A stretch of 64,000 nucleotides of DNA from RI-153 sp963721725 (GTDB lineage Bacteria > Chloroflexota > Anaerolineae > Caldilineales > Caldilineaceae). Position 1 is the stretch's first letter; each line of letters starts with the position of its first letter. Position numbers and translations under genes: made by a program. The stretch covers positions 1 through 64,000 of the forward strand of contig CAVRLX010000002.1 of NCBI GenBank assembly GCA_963721725.1, given 5' to 3'. This document shows, piece after piece, positions 7,496-15,736 of the stretch. Below the pieces are notes generated by a model. It saw nothing but the letters and a program-made list of their open reading frames with translations. It did no database searches and was not told the origin of the DNA.

Positions 7496-8896
7496 CTACC
7501 CAACTACACGAGCTATCTCCGCCGCCATCTCCCGCGCCCGTTCCGGTGCATCGCCCACATAATCGGAGGCGTCGAGCAGGGCGCGGGCAGTTTCCTGGTC
7601 CACCAACGCCAGAATGCGCGCATCGGCCAGCAGATTCTCGGCCAACGGGTTGGGCTGCCCCGCTTGCAAGGCCTGCCACGCCACGAGGCTCTGCTCGCGG
7701 ATCACCTCGTGGAGTTCCTGGCGATCTCCGCCCGCTTTGACGGCCTCCATGAGCAGCCGCTCGGTGGCGGCAAAGACGCCATAATCGCGCAGATTGCGCG
7801 CCGTGGGGCCAGCCCAAATCGATAAACCCTCAATCAGGGGCTGCATCCGGGCCAGCACCTCGTCGGTGAGCAAAAAGGCTTCGGGCAAGACCATGCGCCG
7901 GTTGGCCGAGTCATCCAGCGTGCGTTCCAGCAGGCTGAGCGCGGCGTTGTCCCAGGCCACGCGTGGCAGCGCCGCCACGACACGGGTGAGGCTATCGATG
8001 TTTTCGGCGGCGATGGGGTTGCGTTTGAAGGGCATGGCGCTGGAGCCGACCTGATGTTTGCCAAACGGCTCGCTCCATTCGCCAAAGGGAGGCGATTGCA
8101 GAATGCGCAGATCAAAGGCGAACTTGTGTAGGCTGCCACACAGACCCGCCAGAGCGTTGATCACAAGCCAGTCCTGTTTGCGCGGATAGGTCTGTGTGGC
8201 GGCGATGAAGGGGCGAATGCCCAGTTTTTCCATCACCCGATCTTCCAATTGGCGCGCTGTCCAGCCAGATCCGCTTAGCAGTTGCGTATAGCTGGCACTG
8301 GTCCCCACGGCCCCTTTCAATCCCTTGCCGCGGATGCCATCGCGCACACGGCGGATCTCATGGAGATCTTCAAGCAGATCTTGCCCATATTGGGCGAGGC
8401 GATAGCCCACGGTGGTGGGTTCGGCGGGTTGAATGTGGGTAAAGGCCATAGCGGGAGTATCGGCTTCGGCGCGGATACGCGCCGCCAACGTCTTCAGCAC
8501 GTCCTCTAATTTTGCCACAATGATGTCCAGCGCGTGGCGCAACCGCAGCGCGTCTACATTGTCCAGCACATCCATCGAGGTTGCGCCCAGGTGGATAATC
8601 GCCCCGCCCACTGGGCACTGTTCGGCAAAGGTCTTGATCTCGGCCATGAGATCATGGCGGATCTCCGCCTCGATCTCGGCGGCGCGGGCAATGTCGATCT
8701 GCGCTTGATGCGCACGCAGATCGGCCACCTGTTCGGCGCTCACCAGCCCAGCCTCGGATTGGGCTTCGGCCAGCGCCACCCAAAAGCGACGTAACAGGCG
8801 GCGTTTTTCCACCTCGCTCCACAGGCGGCGCATATCATCACTACCATAGCGCCACGTGAGGGGGGAAAGATAAGTTTCGTGGGAATAAGCGCTCAA
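7496..8896 (-). CDS. purB: Adenylosuccinate lyase
   Basis: A 466-residue member of the fumarase/aspartase superfamily. The signature loop GSSAMPFKRNPIAAE (about residues 286-300) and the motif HLGATSMDVLDN identify it as PurB. The enzyme removes fumarate from SAICAR and from adenylosuccinate, two steps of purine synthesis. It complements purA and guaB found about 17 kb away in the window. Translation appears to begin with TTG at 8894-8896, with GGAG nine bases upstream. It is followed by the toxin-antitoxin patch on the same strand and is divergent from the peptide ABC operon. Length and motifs look normal. Confidence 0.93.
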   Translation of the reverse strand: MSAYSHETYLSPLTWRYGSDDMRRLWSEVEKRRLLRRFWVALAEAQSEAGLVSAEQVADLRAHQAQIDIARAAEIEAEIRHDLMAEIKTFAEQCPVGGAIIHLGATSMDVLDNVDALRLRHALDIIVAKLEDVLKTLAARIRAEADTPAMAFTHIQPAEPTTVGYRLAQYGQDLLEDLHEIRRVRDGIRGKGLKGAVGTSASYTQLLSGSGWTARQLEDRVMEKLGIRPFIAATQTYPRKQDWLVINALAGLCGSLHKFAFDLRILQSPPFGEWSEPFGKHQVGSSAMPFKRNPIAAENIDSLTRVVAALPRVAWDNAALSLLERTLDDSANRRMVLPEAFLLTDEVLARMQPLIEGLSIWAGPTARNLRDYGVFAATERLLMEAVKAGGDRQELHEVIREQSLVAWQALQAGQPNPLAENLLADARILALVDQETARALLDASDYVGDAPERAREMAAEIARVVG

Positions 8897-8984
8897 GGGT
8901 CTGCTCCGGTTTGGCGTGGTTGACGGAAAGCTCTGCGCCCATCATACCCGTACCAGAGCATTTTCCAAAGATCGCCGTGTATAG

Positions 8985-9012
8985 TTGAATTATCTGTGGG
9001 GGCACGTATAAT
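8985..9012 (+). promoter_or_regulatory. Sigma70-type promoter for peptide ABC operon
   Basis: TTGAAT at 8985-8990 and a perfect TATAAT at 9007-9012 are separated by 16 bp, about 110 bp upstream of the substrate-binding protein gene. The long untranslated leader may carry regulation, but I see no obvious riboswitch in it. Confidence 0.5.
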
Positions 9013-9120
9013 AGAGCCTACTCCTCGGCTTTGGTGATCTTTTCCCTCGCTCCACCTAGATCGCCACCTTGAGCAAACCATCAAGTGCCTGATCAAACCG
9101 TTTACGTTAGGAGAACTCCA

Positions 9121-10806
9121 ATGAAAGTACCGCAATGGCCTACCCTCCTTGTGGTCATCCTGCTGTTGATGCTGGCTGGCTGTAGCCCGACCCCTGGCAG
9201 TCCGGCCTCCACCGGTGCAGAGTCTGCGCCCGCTGCGGACGGCCCTGCCACGTTGCGCATCGGCTGGGCGGGCAGCCCCGACACGATTAATCCCGGCACG
9301 GCGGTGTTGACCGAAGCGTACACTATTTTTGAGTTGGTCTATGACTCCATGTACCAATTGGAACTGGACGGTAGCTATAGCCTGGAGTTGGCGACAGACG
9401 TTACCGTTTCGGACGATGGCACCGTGTGGACTTTCACCATCCGCGACGATGCCGTCTGGCATGATGGCGAGCCGCTGACGGCAGGCGACATTGCCTTTAG
9501 CTATAACTTTTATAAAAACGGCGAAGGCTTCCCCTACATGACGGGCTACACAGGCTATTTTGACACCGTCGAAGCCCCCGACGATAGCACCGTCGTGATC
9601 ACGCTCACCGATGCTATCCCCAACATGGAAAGCCAGTTGATCTACCTCTATGTGCTGCCAGAACATATCTGGTCGCAACTGGAGGGCAGCGCCGGTGTGG
9701 ACTTTGAAAATACCGAGATGATAGGCAGCGGTCCTTTCCAACTGGCCGAGTATGAGCAAAATCAATTTGTGCGGCTGACCGCTAATCCCGATTATTTCGG
9801 ACAAGTGCCCAAGGTCGGCGAGATCGTCTTTCAGACCTTCAGCAATCAAGATGCACTGGTGCAGGCGCTGCGCACAGCCCAGGTGGACATGATCACCGAG
9901 ATGCCCAAGACGGCTGTACCCGCCCTGCGTAATGATGAAACTATCGAAGTTGTGTCGGGGCCGCCCGCCGCGCCCAGTGTGGCGGATATTATGTTCAATG
10001 TGGCCGACCCGGAGAATTGCCCCGAAGATGGCCTGTGTAATGGTCACCCGGCCCTGCGCGACCGCACCGTGCGCCAGGCGCTGGCCCACGCCACTGACAA
10101 GCAGCAGATCATTGAAGTGACGCTGCTTGGCTTTGGCACACCTGGGCTGACACTGCTCCCTGATAGCATGGGGGTGTGGTACAACGATTCTCTGCAAGAT
10201 TATGCCTATGATCTGGCTGCGGCCAATGCGCTCCTCGATGAAGCCGGCTATCTCGACGGCGACGGCGACGGCGTGCGCGAGATGCCCGACGGCGGCAATC
10301 CGTTGATCTTGCGCGTCAACTGGCCCAGCGATAGCACATGGGCACAGCGCGCCGCCGAACTGCTCAGCCAGACTTGGGGGCAGATCGGCGTCAAGGCCGA
10401 GTTGCAAACCCTGGATCCTGACGCGCTCACCGCTATCTGTTGCCCCGTCTACGATTACGATGTGATCCTGTGGGGCTGGGGATCGGACCCCGATCCCAGC
10501 TTTTTGCTCAGTGTCATGACCAGCAAAGAAGTGCCCACAGGCAGCAACGAGACCGGCTATGCCAACCCAGCCTATGACGAACTCTTCGCCCAGCAGGCCA
10601 TTACGCTGGATGCCGAGAAACGCCGCGAGATCATCTGGGAGATGCAACGCATTGTCCACGAAGATGTGGTCTACATTATCCCCTTCTACGACCAATCGGT
10701 GCAGGCCTATCGCACCGACCGCTTCACAGGTTGGATCACCAACGCGGGCAAGTTGGAATTGACCGATCCCAGTTCGTTGTTGATCGTCGAGCCGGTGCAA
10801 GAATAG
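9121..10806 (+). CDS. ABC transporter family-5 substrate-binding lipoprotein
   Basis: A 561-residue extracytoplasmic solute-binding protein of the peptide/nickel family (SBP_bac_5). The start at 9121 is supported by AGGAG. The N-terminus is a lipoprotein signal with lipobox LMLAGC, then a Ser/Ala/Pro linker. Family landmarks include YDSMYQLELDGS, WHDGEPLTAGDIAFSYNF, SGPFQLAEYEQNQFVRL, RQALAHATDKQQII, NETGYANPAYDELFAQ and IPFYDQSVQAYRTDRF. It would hand oligopeptides or similar ligands to the DppB/DppC permeases downstream. A strong inverted repeat separates it from the first permease gene, suggesting that binding protein is made in excess. The ligand cannot be predicted. Confidence 0.9.
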   Translation: MKVPQWPTLLVVILLLMLAGCSPTPGSPASTGAESAPAADGPATLRIGWAGSPDTINPGTAVLTEAYTIFELVYDSMYQLELDGSYSLELATDVTVSDDGTVWTFTIRDDAVWHDGEPLTAGDIAFSYNFYKNGEGFPYMTGYTGYFDTVEAPDDSTVVITLTDAIPNMESQLIYLYVLPEHIWSQLEGSAGVDFENTEMIGSGPFQLAEYEQNQFVRLTANPDYFGQVPKVGEIVFQTFSNQDALVQALRTAQVDMITEMPKTAVPALRNDETIEVVSGPPAAPSVADIMFNVADPENCPEDGLCNGHPALRDRTVRQALAHATDKQQIIEVTLLGFGTPGLTLLPDSMGVWYNDSLQDYAYDLAAANALLDEAGYLDGDGDGVREMPDGGNPLILRVNWPSDSTWAQRAAELLSQTWGQIGVKAELQTLDPDALTAICCPVYDYDVILWGWGSDPDPSFLLSVMTSKEVPTGSNETGYANPAYDELFAQQAITLDAEKRREIIWEMQRIVHEDVVYIIPFYDQSVQAYRTDRFTGWITNAGKLELTDPSSLLIVEPVQE

Positions 10807-10810
10807 GAGA

Positions 10811-10876
10811 TTGGGAGAGTAAGAGAGTGGGAGATTTCAGAAACCTCTGACAATCACCCACTCTCTTACTCTCCAA
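10811..10876. promoter_or_regulatory. Long inverted repeat between binding protein and permease
   Basis: The left arm at 10811-10831 and the right arm at 10857-10876 (core GAGAGTAAGAGAGTGGG) pair over about 20 bp with a single bulged G and a loop of about 25 nt. Such hairpins after binding-protein genes stabilise the upstream mRNA and reduce read-through into the permease genes. There is no T run directly after it. Confidence 0.5.
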
Positions 10877-10881
10877 TTTTT

Positions 10882-11907
10882 ATGACCATCTACACACTGC
10901 GCAAACTCGCCTGGGCACTGCTCACTGTTCTCTTTGTAATCGTGCTCAACTTCTTTCTCTTTCGCGTCCTGCCCGGTGATCCCGTGCGGGCGGGCATTCG
11001 CGATCCGCGGCTGACCCAGGCCGCGCAGGAGACGCTGCGCGTGCGCTTCGGGCTGGACACGCCCGTGATCAATTGCTTCGAGTCGATCAACCCGCTCAAA
11101 GCCGGCGATTGTTGGATCAACCCGCTGCAAACCCAGTTTTTCATCTATGCCGGCAACCTGTTGCGCGGCGAACTGGGCATCAGTTATCACACCAACCGCC
11201 CCGTCACCGACGTGCTGGCCGAGCGGCTGTGGAACACAGTGCTGCTGATCGGGGCCGGGCAGATCCTGGCTGTGCTCTTTGGCATTGCATTAGGCACAGT
11301 GGCGGCTTGGAAAGCCCACACCAGCGTAGACTACACCTCGCTGATCGTTAGCCTGATGGCGTGGAGCCTGCCCACCTTCTGGCTTGGGATCGTGTTGCTC
11401 TTTTGGGGCAGCCAATATTTGGGCCTGCCCCTGGGCGGCATGGTCACCGCCGGGCAGCGCTTCACCTCGTCGTGGGCCGCGTTGAGCGACTTCTTGCGCC
11501 ATCTCTTTTTGCCGACGCTCACCTATACCATCGTCTTTTTGGGCGAGTATATGCTGATCATGCGCAGCAGCCTGCTGGATGTCCTTTCCGAGGATTATAT
11601 CCTCACCGCCAAAGCCAAAGGGCTGAGCAATACGCGTATTCTGCGTGATCACGCGCTGCAAAATGCTATGCTGCCCATGGTCACCATTTTTGCGCTGAAT
11701 CTGGGCTTCACCGTGGCCGGGGCAATCCAGATCGAGACTGTCTTTTCGTGGCCGGGGCTGGGCGGTGCGATCTTCGACGCCGTGGGCCGCCGCGACTACC
11801 CGATGTTGCAAGGGGCGTTTCTGCTCATCGCCGTCAGTGTGATCTTCGCCAACCTGATTGCCGATCTGCTCTATTCAGCGCTGGATCCGCGCGTGCAGGC
11901 GGGGTGA
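10882..11907 (+). CDS. Peptide ABC transporter permease, DppB type
   Basis: A 341-residue inner-membrane permease of the binding-protein-dependent family. It begins with the DppB N-terminal pattern (YTLRKLAWALLTVLFVIVLN and RVLPGDPVRAG) and has six predicted helices. The EAA-like cytoplasmic loop is seen as EDYILTAKAKGLSNTRILRD near residue 235. It contains an extra loop with two Cys (NCFESINPLKAGDCWINPLQ, about 61-80) that may be extracellular. It forms the channel with the DppC-like permease encoded at 12611. Normally the two permease genes touch, but here two unrelated small genes lie between them. Confidence 0.9.
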   Translation: MTIYTLRKLAWALLTVLFVIVLNFFLFRVLPGDPVRAGIRDPRLTQAAQETLRVRFGLDTPVINCFESINPLKAGDCWINPLQTQFFIYAGNLLRGELGISYHTNRPVTDVLAERLWNTVLLIGAGQILAVLFGIALGTVAAWKAHTSVDYTSLIVSLMAWSLPTFWLGIVLLFWGSQYLGLPLGGMVTAGQRFTSSWAALSDFLRHLFLPTLTYTIVFLGEYMLIMRSSLLDVLSEDYILTAKAKGLSNTRILRDHALQNAMLPMVTIFALNLGFTVAGAIQIETVFSWPGLGGAIFDAVGRRDYPMLQGAFLLIAVSVIFANLIADLLYSALDPRVQAG

Positions 11908-11952
11908 GATGGTATACTTTTGTCACCATGAATATCAAAGGAAGAAAATGTT

Positions 11953-12204
11953 ATGTCAACCACTCATCTAGCGCCTGTCTATGACTATTTTCTCGCCTTT
12001 TTGGTGGAAAAAGCCACGCCACAGGAGATTTTGGCCTTTACCATTCCAGTGCAGGAGCAGCAACGCGCCATTATTTTATTAGACAAGCAGGATGAAGGTA
12101 CCCTCACCCCAGAAGAAAGAGGGGAATTGGAACAAATGCAGCGCGTGGATCTTCTGGTCTCAGCTTTGAAAGCCCGGGCAATGGCGGTATCCAAGCGGTC
12201 ATGA
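11953..12204 (+). CDS. Small acidic partner protein of HNH nuclease (unknown)
   Basis: An 83-residue, soluble, probably all-helical protein: IPVQEQQRAIILLDKQDEGT, then LTPEERGELEQMQRVDLLVS and ALKARAMAV. I do not recognise a named family, although similar short proteins sit in front of HNH nucleases in other genomes. Its stop overlaps the start of the HNH gene by four bases (ATGA), so the two are translated together, which is typical of toxin-antitoxin or regulator-nuclease pairs. Its base composition is more AT-rich than the transporter genes around it. It lies between the two permease genes of an ABC operon, so it is likely an insertion. Confidence 0.6.
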   Translation: MSTTHLAPVYDYFLAFLVEKATPQEILAFTIPVQEQQRAIILLDKQDEGTLTPEERGELEQMQRVDLLVSALKARAMAVSKRS

Positions 12205-12611
12205 CTGCCATATCAGAATCCTTACGTGAGTTTGTACGGCAACGCGCACAAGACCGTTGCGAATACTGTCTAAAACCCCAGCGTGTGAGTACTTATCCTC
12301 ATCACATTGAACATATTATTGCGCGTAAACATCGTGGTTCTTCAACGGCTGATAACCTTGCTTGGGCTTGCTTTCAATGTAATATTGCCAAGGGGACTGA
12401 TATTGCCAGCTACGATATTGAAACAGGGGAGTTGACCCCACTTTTTAATCCACGTATCCAACCCTGGTCAGACCATTTTGCTCTTGTTGATGACCGGATA
12501 GAAGGCAAAACACCGATCGGTCGCGTGACTGTTCGGCTTCTCCAAATGAATCATCCCGAACAAATTGAAATTCGTCACCATTTGATTGCATCTGGGCAGT
12601 GGGAGCAATAA
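12201..12611 (+). CDS. HNH endonuclease
   Basis: A 136-residue protein with an intact HNH/ββα-metal fold. Zinc-binding pairs are C20-x2-C23 and C57-x2-C60; the catalytic region is HHIEHIIARKHRGSS (His35/His38) followed by the Asn residues in ADNLAWACFQCNIAKG (N52, N61). Family members cut or nick DNA in restriction, homing or defence contexts; the target here is unknown. It overlaps the preceding small gene by four bases and its stop (TAA) overlaps the ATG of the next permease gene by one base. An apparently foreign two-gene module is thus translationally coupled into a transporter operon. Confidence 0.85.
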   Translation: MTAISESLREFVRQRAQDRCEYCLKPQRVSTYPHHIEHIIARKHRGSSTADNLAWACFQCNIAKGTDIASYDIETGELTPLFNPRIQPWSDHFALVDDRIEGKTPIGRVTVRLLQMNHPEQIEIRHHLIASGQWEQ

Positions 12612-13537
12612 TGGATACCACTTCCACCACCGATCTGCGCGCCTTTTGGCACTCGCTGCGCCGCAACCGCATGGGCATGGTCGGGCTGGTTATGCTGGCG
12701 CTGGCGGTGTTCGTGGCCCTCTGTGCGCCCTGGCTCGCCCCCACCGATCCCAGCGTGCCCGTGCGCGTGACCATTGACGACATTTATGCTCGTCCCAGTC
12801 TTGCCCACTGGCTGGGCACAGACGACGCCGGGCGCGATGTGCTCTCCGGCTTTTTATATGGGGCGCGTGTCTCGCTCATCGTCGGTTTCTTCGCCTCGGC
12901 CATCTCCATCGGCATTGGCGGCATGATTGGCATTGTCGCCGGTTACGTAGGCGGGCGGCTGGAAACTCTGCTCATGCGCTTCACGGATATTATGCTCGTC
13001 ATCCCCGACCTGCCCTTGGCTGTGGTAATCGTGGCGCTGACCAAGCCCAACCTCTGGAACATTATTTTTGTCATCGGCATCCTCGGGTGGACGAGCACGG
13101 CGCGGCTGGTGCGGGCGCAAACGCTTTCAGTGAAGCAGCGCAAGTTTGTGCTGCGCGCCCGCGCCGTGGGTGCAGGCAGCCCCTACATTATCCGCCGCCA
13201 CATCTTCCCGCTAGTGTTGCCCTTGCTTGTGGTCAACACCGTGCTGGTGATCTCGCTGGCGATCCTCAACGAAAGCACGCTGAGCTTCCTCGGCCTGGGT
13301 GATCCCACCACGCTGAGCTGGGGTCAGATGCTCAATTTCGCCTTTACACGTGGCGCCATGAGCGCTGGGGCGTGGTGGGCATTGGTTGCCCCTGGCTTTG
13401 GCATCGTCTGGGTGGTGCTGGCCTGTACCCTGCTCGGCCACGGGCTGGAACAGATCCTCAACCCGCGGCTCGAATCGCATCATTTGGCCGTGGGCGATGA
13501 GATGGTGGCGCTGCCTCAGCAAAGGAGCGACGGATGA
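12611..13537 (+). CDS. Peptide ABC transporter permease, DppC type
   Basis: A 308-residue permease. DppC landmarks are the N-terminal FWHSLRRNRMGMVGLVMLAL, the LAHWLGTDDAGRDVLSGFLYGAR box (about 60-82) and the EAA loop SVKQRKFVLRARAVGAGSPY. ATG at 12611 overlaps the HNH stop; GTG at 12599, four codons earlier in frame, is an alternative start. It pairs with the DppB-like protein at 10882 to form the membrane channel. The next gene, for the ATPase, overlaps its end by four bases. Confidence 0.9.
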   Translation: MDTTSTTDLRAFWHSLRRNRMGMVGLVMLALAVFVALCAPWLAPTDPSVPVRVTIDDIYARPSLAHWLGTDDAGRDVLSGFLYGARVSLIVGFFASAISIGIGGMIGIVAGYVGGRLETLLMRFTDIMLVIPDLPLAVVIVALTKPNLWNIIFVIGILGWTSTARLVRAQTLSVKQRKFVLRARAVGAGSPYIIRRHIFPLVLPLLVVNTVLVISLAILNESTLSFLGLGDPTTLSWGQMLNFAFTRGAMSAGAWWALVAPGFGIVWVVLACTLLGHGLEQILNPRLESHHLAVGDEMVALPQQRSDG

Positions 13538-14547
13538 CCAACGGTCAATCTGAAGCCCCATTGCTGGATGTGCGCCATCTTTCCGTTGATTATGTGGGCG
13601 CGGGCGCGCCAGCCCATGCCGTGGCCGATGTCAGTTTTTCGTTGCGGCCCGGCGAAATTTTGGGATTGGTGGGCGAAAGCGGTTGCGGCAAAACCACACT
13701 GGCGCTGAGTCTACTGCGCCTCTTGCCGGCCAGCGGGCGGATTGTGGGCGGTGAAATGCGTTTCGGTGGGCGCGATCTCTTGGCGCTGAGCGAGCGCGAA
13801 ATGGCCGCGGTGCGCTGGAAGGAGATCGCCATGATCTTCCAGGGGGCCATGAACGCGCTCAACCCGGTGCGCAGCGTAGGCGATCAGATCGCCGAAGCCA
13901 TCCAACTGCACACGCCGCTGCCAAATCGCAAGGCGCTTCAGCGGCGCGTGGGCGAACTACTCGATCTGGTGGGCATCGCCGCTGCTCGCAAAGATCAGTT
14001 TCCCCATCAATACTCTGGCGGCATGAGACAGCGCGCCATGATCGCCATGGCCCTGGCCTGTAACCCCAAAATTGTCATCGCCGACGAACCGACCACGGCG
14101 CTAGACGTGATGATCCAGGCTCAAATTCTCGAATTGCTCTGGCAACTGCGCCAGGAGTTAGGGCTGGCGATCCTTTTCGTCACCCACGATCTGGGCGTGG
14201 TGGCAGAATTGTGCGACAGCGTGCTGGTGATGTACGGTGGGGTGGCGGCTGAATATGCCGATGTGGACACGATCTACAATGCGCCGCGCCACCCGTATAC
14301 TCAGGAACTGCTCAAAGCCTTTCCCGATCTCACACGCCCTTCGGCGCGGCTGGCCTCGATCCCCGGCCATCCACCTCGGCTGGATGCGCTGCCGCCGGGC
14401 TGCCGCTTCGCCCCGCGCTGCCCCGCCGCCTTTGAACGCTGTCATGTCGAAGCGCCGCCGCTTTACAGCGTGGGTCAGGGGCACGTGGCAAGTTGCTTTT
14501 TGGTGGCTGAGGACGACGGACGAAAGACGGTGGACGAACCATTATAG
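13534..14547 (+). CDS. Peptide ABC transporter ATPase, DppD type
   Basis: A 337-residue ATPase. Walker A is GESGCGKTT (about 49-57), the Q-loop lies in FQGAMNALNPV, the ABC signature is QYSGGMRQRAMIA, Walker B is KIVIADEPTTALD, and the switch His is in LFVTHDLGVV. The C-terminal oligopeptide-transporter extension includes the Cys pattern PGCRFAPRCPAAFERC, which in DppD/OppD homologues can hold an Fe-S cluster or zinc. It couples ATP hydrolysis to uptake through the two permeases. It overlaps the upstream gene by four bases. Confidence 0.93.
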   Translation: MTNGQSEAPLLDVRHLSVDYVGAGAPAHAVADVSFSLRPGEILGLVGESGCGKTTLALSLLRLLPASGRIVGGEMRFGGRDLLALSEREMAAVRWKEIAMIFQGAMNALNPVRSVGDQIAEAIQLHTPLPNRKALQRRVGELLDLVGIAAARKDQFPHQYSGGMRQRAMIAMALACNPKIVIADEPTTALDVMIQAQILELLWQLRQELGLAILFVTHDLGVVAELCDSVLVMYGGVAAEYADVDTIYNAPRHPYTQELLKAFPDLTRPSARLASIPGHPPRLDALPPGCRFAPRCPAAFERCHVEAPPLYSVGQGHVASCFLVAEDDGRKTVDEPL

Positions 14548-14610
14548 CAATCCCGGTCTACCCTTCGTCTATCGTCCCTGGTCCATCGTCCCTTTACAGA
14601 GAGTACATCG

Positions 14611-15631
14611 ATGCCCGCACACACCAACGCCGCTCCTATCCTCCAAATCCAAAACCTGCGCAAACTCTTCCCGTTGCACACAGGCTGGCTGGTGGGGTCG
14701 CAAACCGCGCTTTGTCCATGCTGTGGATGACGTGAGCTTTGACCTGGGCCGGGGCGAGGTGCTGGCCCTGGTGGGGGAGAGCGGCTGCGGCAAATCCACG
14801 CTGGCGCTGACTCTGTTGGGATTGGAAAAGCCGACGGCGGGGCAGATTCTCTTTGAGGGACAGGAAACGCGAAATTTTGACGCCGCCGCCCAGAAAGCCA
14901 TGCGCCGCCATGTGCAGATGATCTTTCAAGACCCCTACGAATCGCTCAACCCGGTGATGACGATTGGCGAGATTGTGGCCGAGCCGCTGTGGGTGCATGG
15001 GCTGGCAAAGGACAACGCCGAAACCCAGCGCCGTGTGATCGCCGCGCTGGACGATGCCGGGTTGAAGCCCGCCGAGCGCTTTCTCCAACGCCTGCCCCAC
15101 GAGCTTTCTGGCGGCCAACGCCAGCGCGTGGTGATTGCCAGCGCCCTGGTGTTGGAACCCACGCTGCTGCTGGCCGACGAGCCGGTCTCCATGTTGGATG
15201 TGAGCATCCGCGCCGAGATCCTCAACCTGCTGGCCGATCTGCGTGCCAGCCGCGGCATCTCGATTCTCTTCATCACTCACGATCTCAACACCATCGCTGC
15301 CCTGGCCGACCGCATTGCCGTGATGTACCTGGGCCGCATTGTGGAGATCGGCCCCACGCGCGCCGTGCTGGACAATCCACAACATCCCTACACTCAAGCA
15401 CTGCTTTCCGTGGCCCCTGTGCCCAACCCGCGCCTGCGCCGCCAGCGCATCATCCTTCAGGGCGAAACCCCCGACCCGGTGAACCTGCCCACGGGTTGCC
15501 GCTTTCATCCCCGCTGCCCACTGGCCTTTGACGAGTGCCGCCAAATAGATCCCCCTTTTATACACGTTTCCACGGATCACGGCGCGGCCTGTTTGCTGGC
15601 CGAGCCGGGAAATAACAAACGGGTGAAATAA
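14611..15631 (+). CDS. Peptide ABC transporter ATPase, DppF type (frameshifted)
   Basis: The second ATPase of the operon. The true N-terminus, MPAHTNAAPILQIQNLRKLF through HTGWLVG, is encoded from ATG 14611. The rest (RKPRFVHAVDDVSFDLGRGE to the end) is in the next frame; removal of one base near 14698 joins them. After that come Walker A GESGCGKST, signature ELSGGQRQRVVIA, Walker B LLLADEPVSMLD and the Cys-containing C-terminal box GCRFHPRCPLAFDEC. All motifs are intact, so the indel is more likely a sequence error than decay. It closes the operon; a gap of about 100 bp then leads to the giant protease. Confidence 0.82.
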
Positions 15632-15736
15632 ACCCCAAATTTTTCACCTTTTTCCTTTGGATTGCCTTTATGCTAAAATCAGATAATTTTATTGATACAC
15701 GGACGCCCCACCTATATTCCAAAAGAGGGACCCCTA

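Noticed and set aside
8893..10800. Very long open frame (635 codons) antisense to the peptide-binding protein gene
   Set aside because: It lies almost entirely opposite a well-supported gene and its translation has no recognisable domain. Such frames arise from the codon bias of the sense strand in GC-rich DNA.
14611..14730. DppF as a true pseudogene
   Set aside because: Only one base separates two fully conserved parts with all catalytic motifs present, and many other genes show the same +1 pattern, so an error in the sequence is more likely.
14636..15580. Minus-strand open frame of 314 codons
   Set aside because: It is opposite the DppF-type ATPase gene with intact Walker motifs, so it is a shadow.
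15656..15685. Promoter directly upstream of the dual protease (TAAAAT at about 15674)
   Set aside because: A -10-like box is present but no convincing -35 box at 16-18 bp was found.
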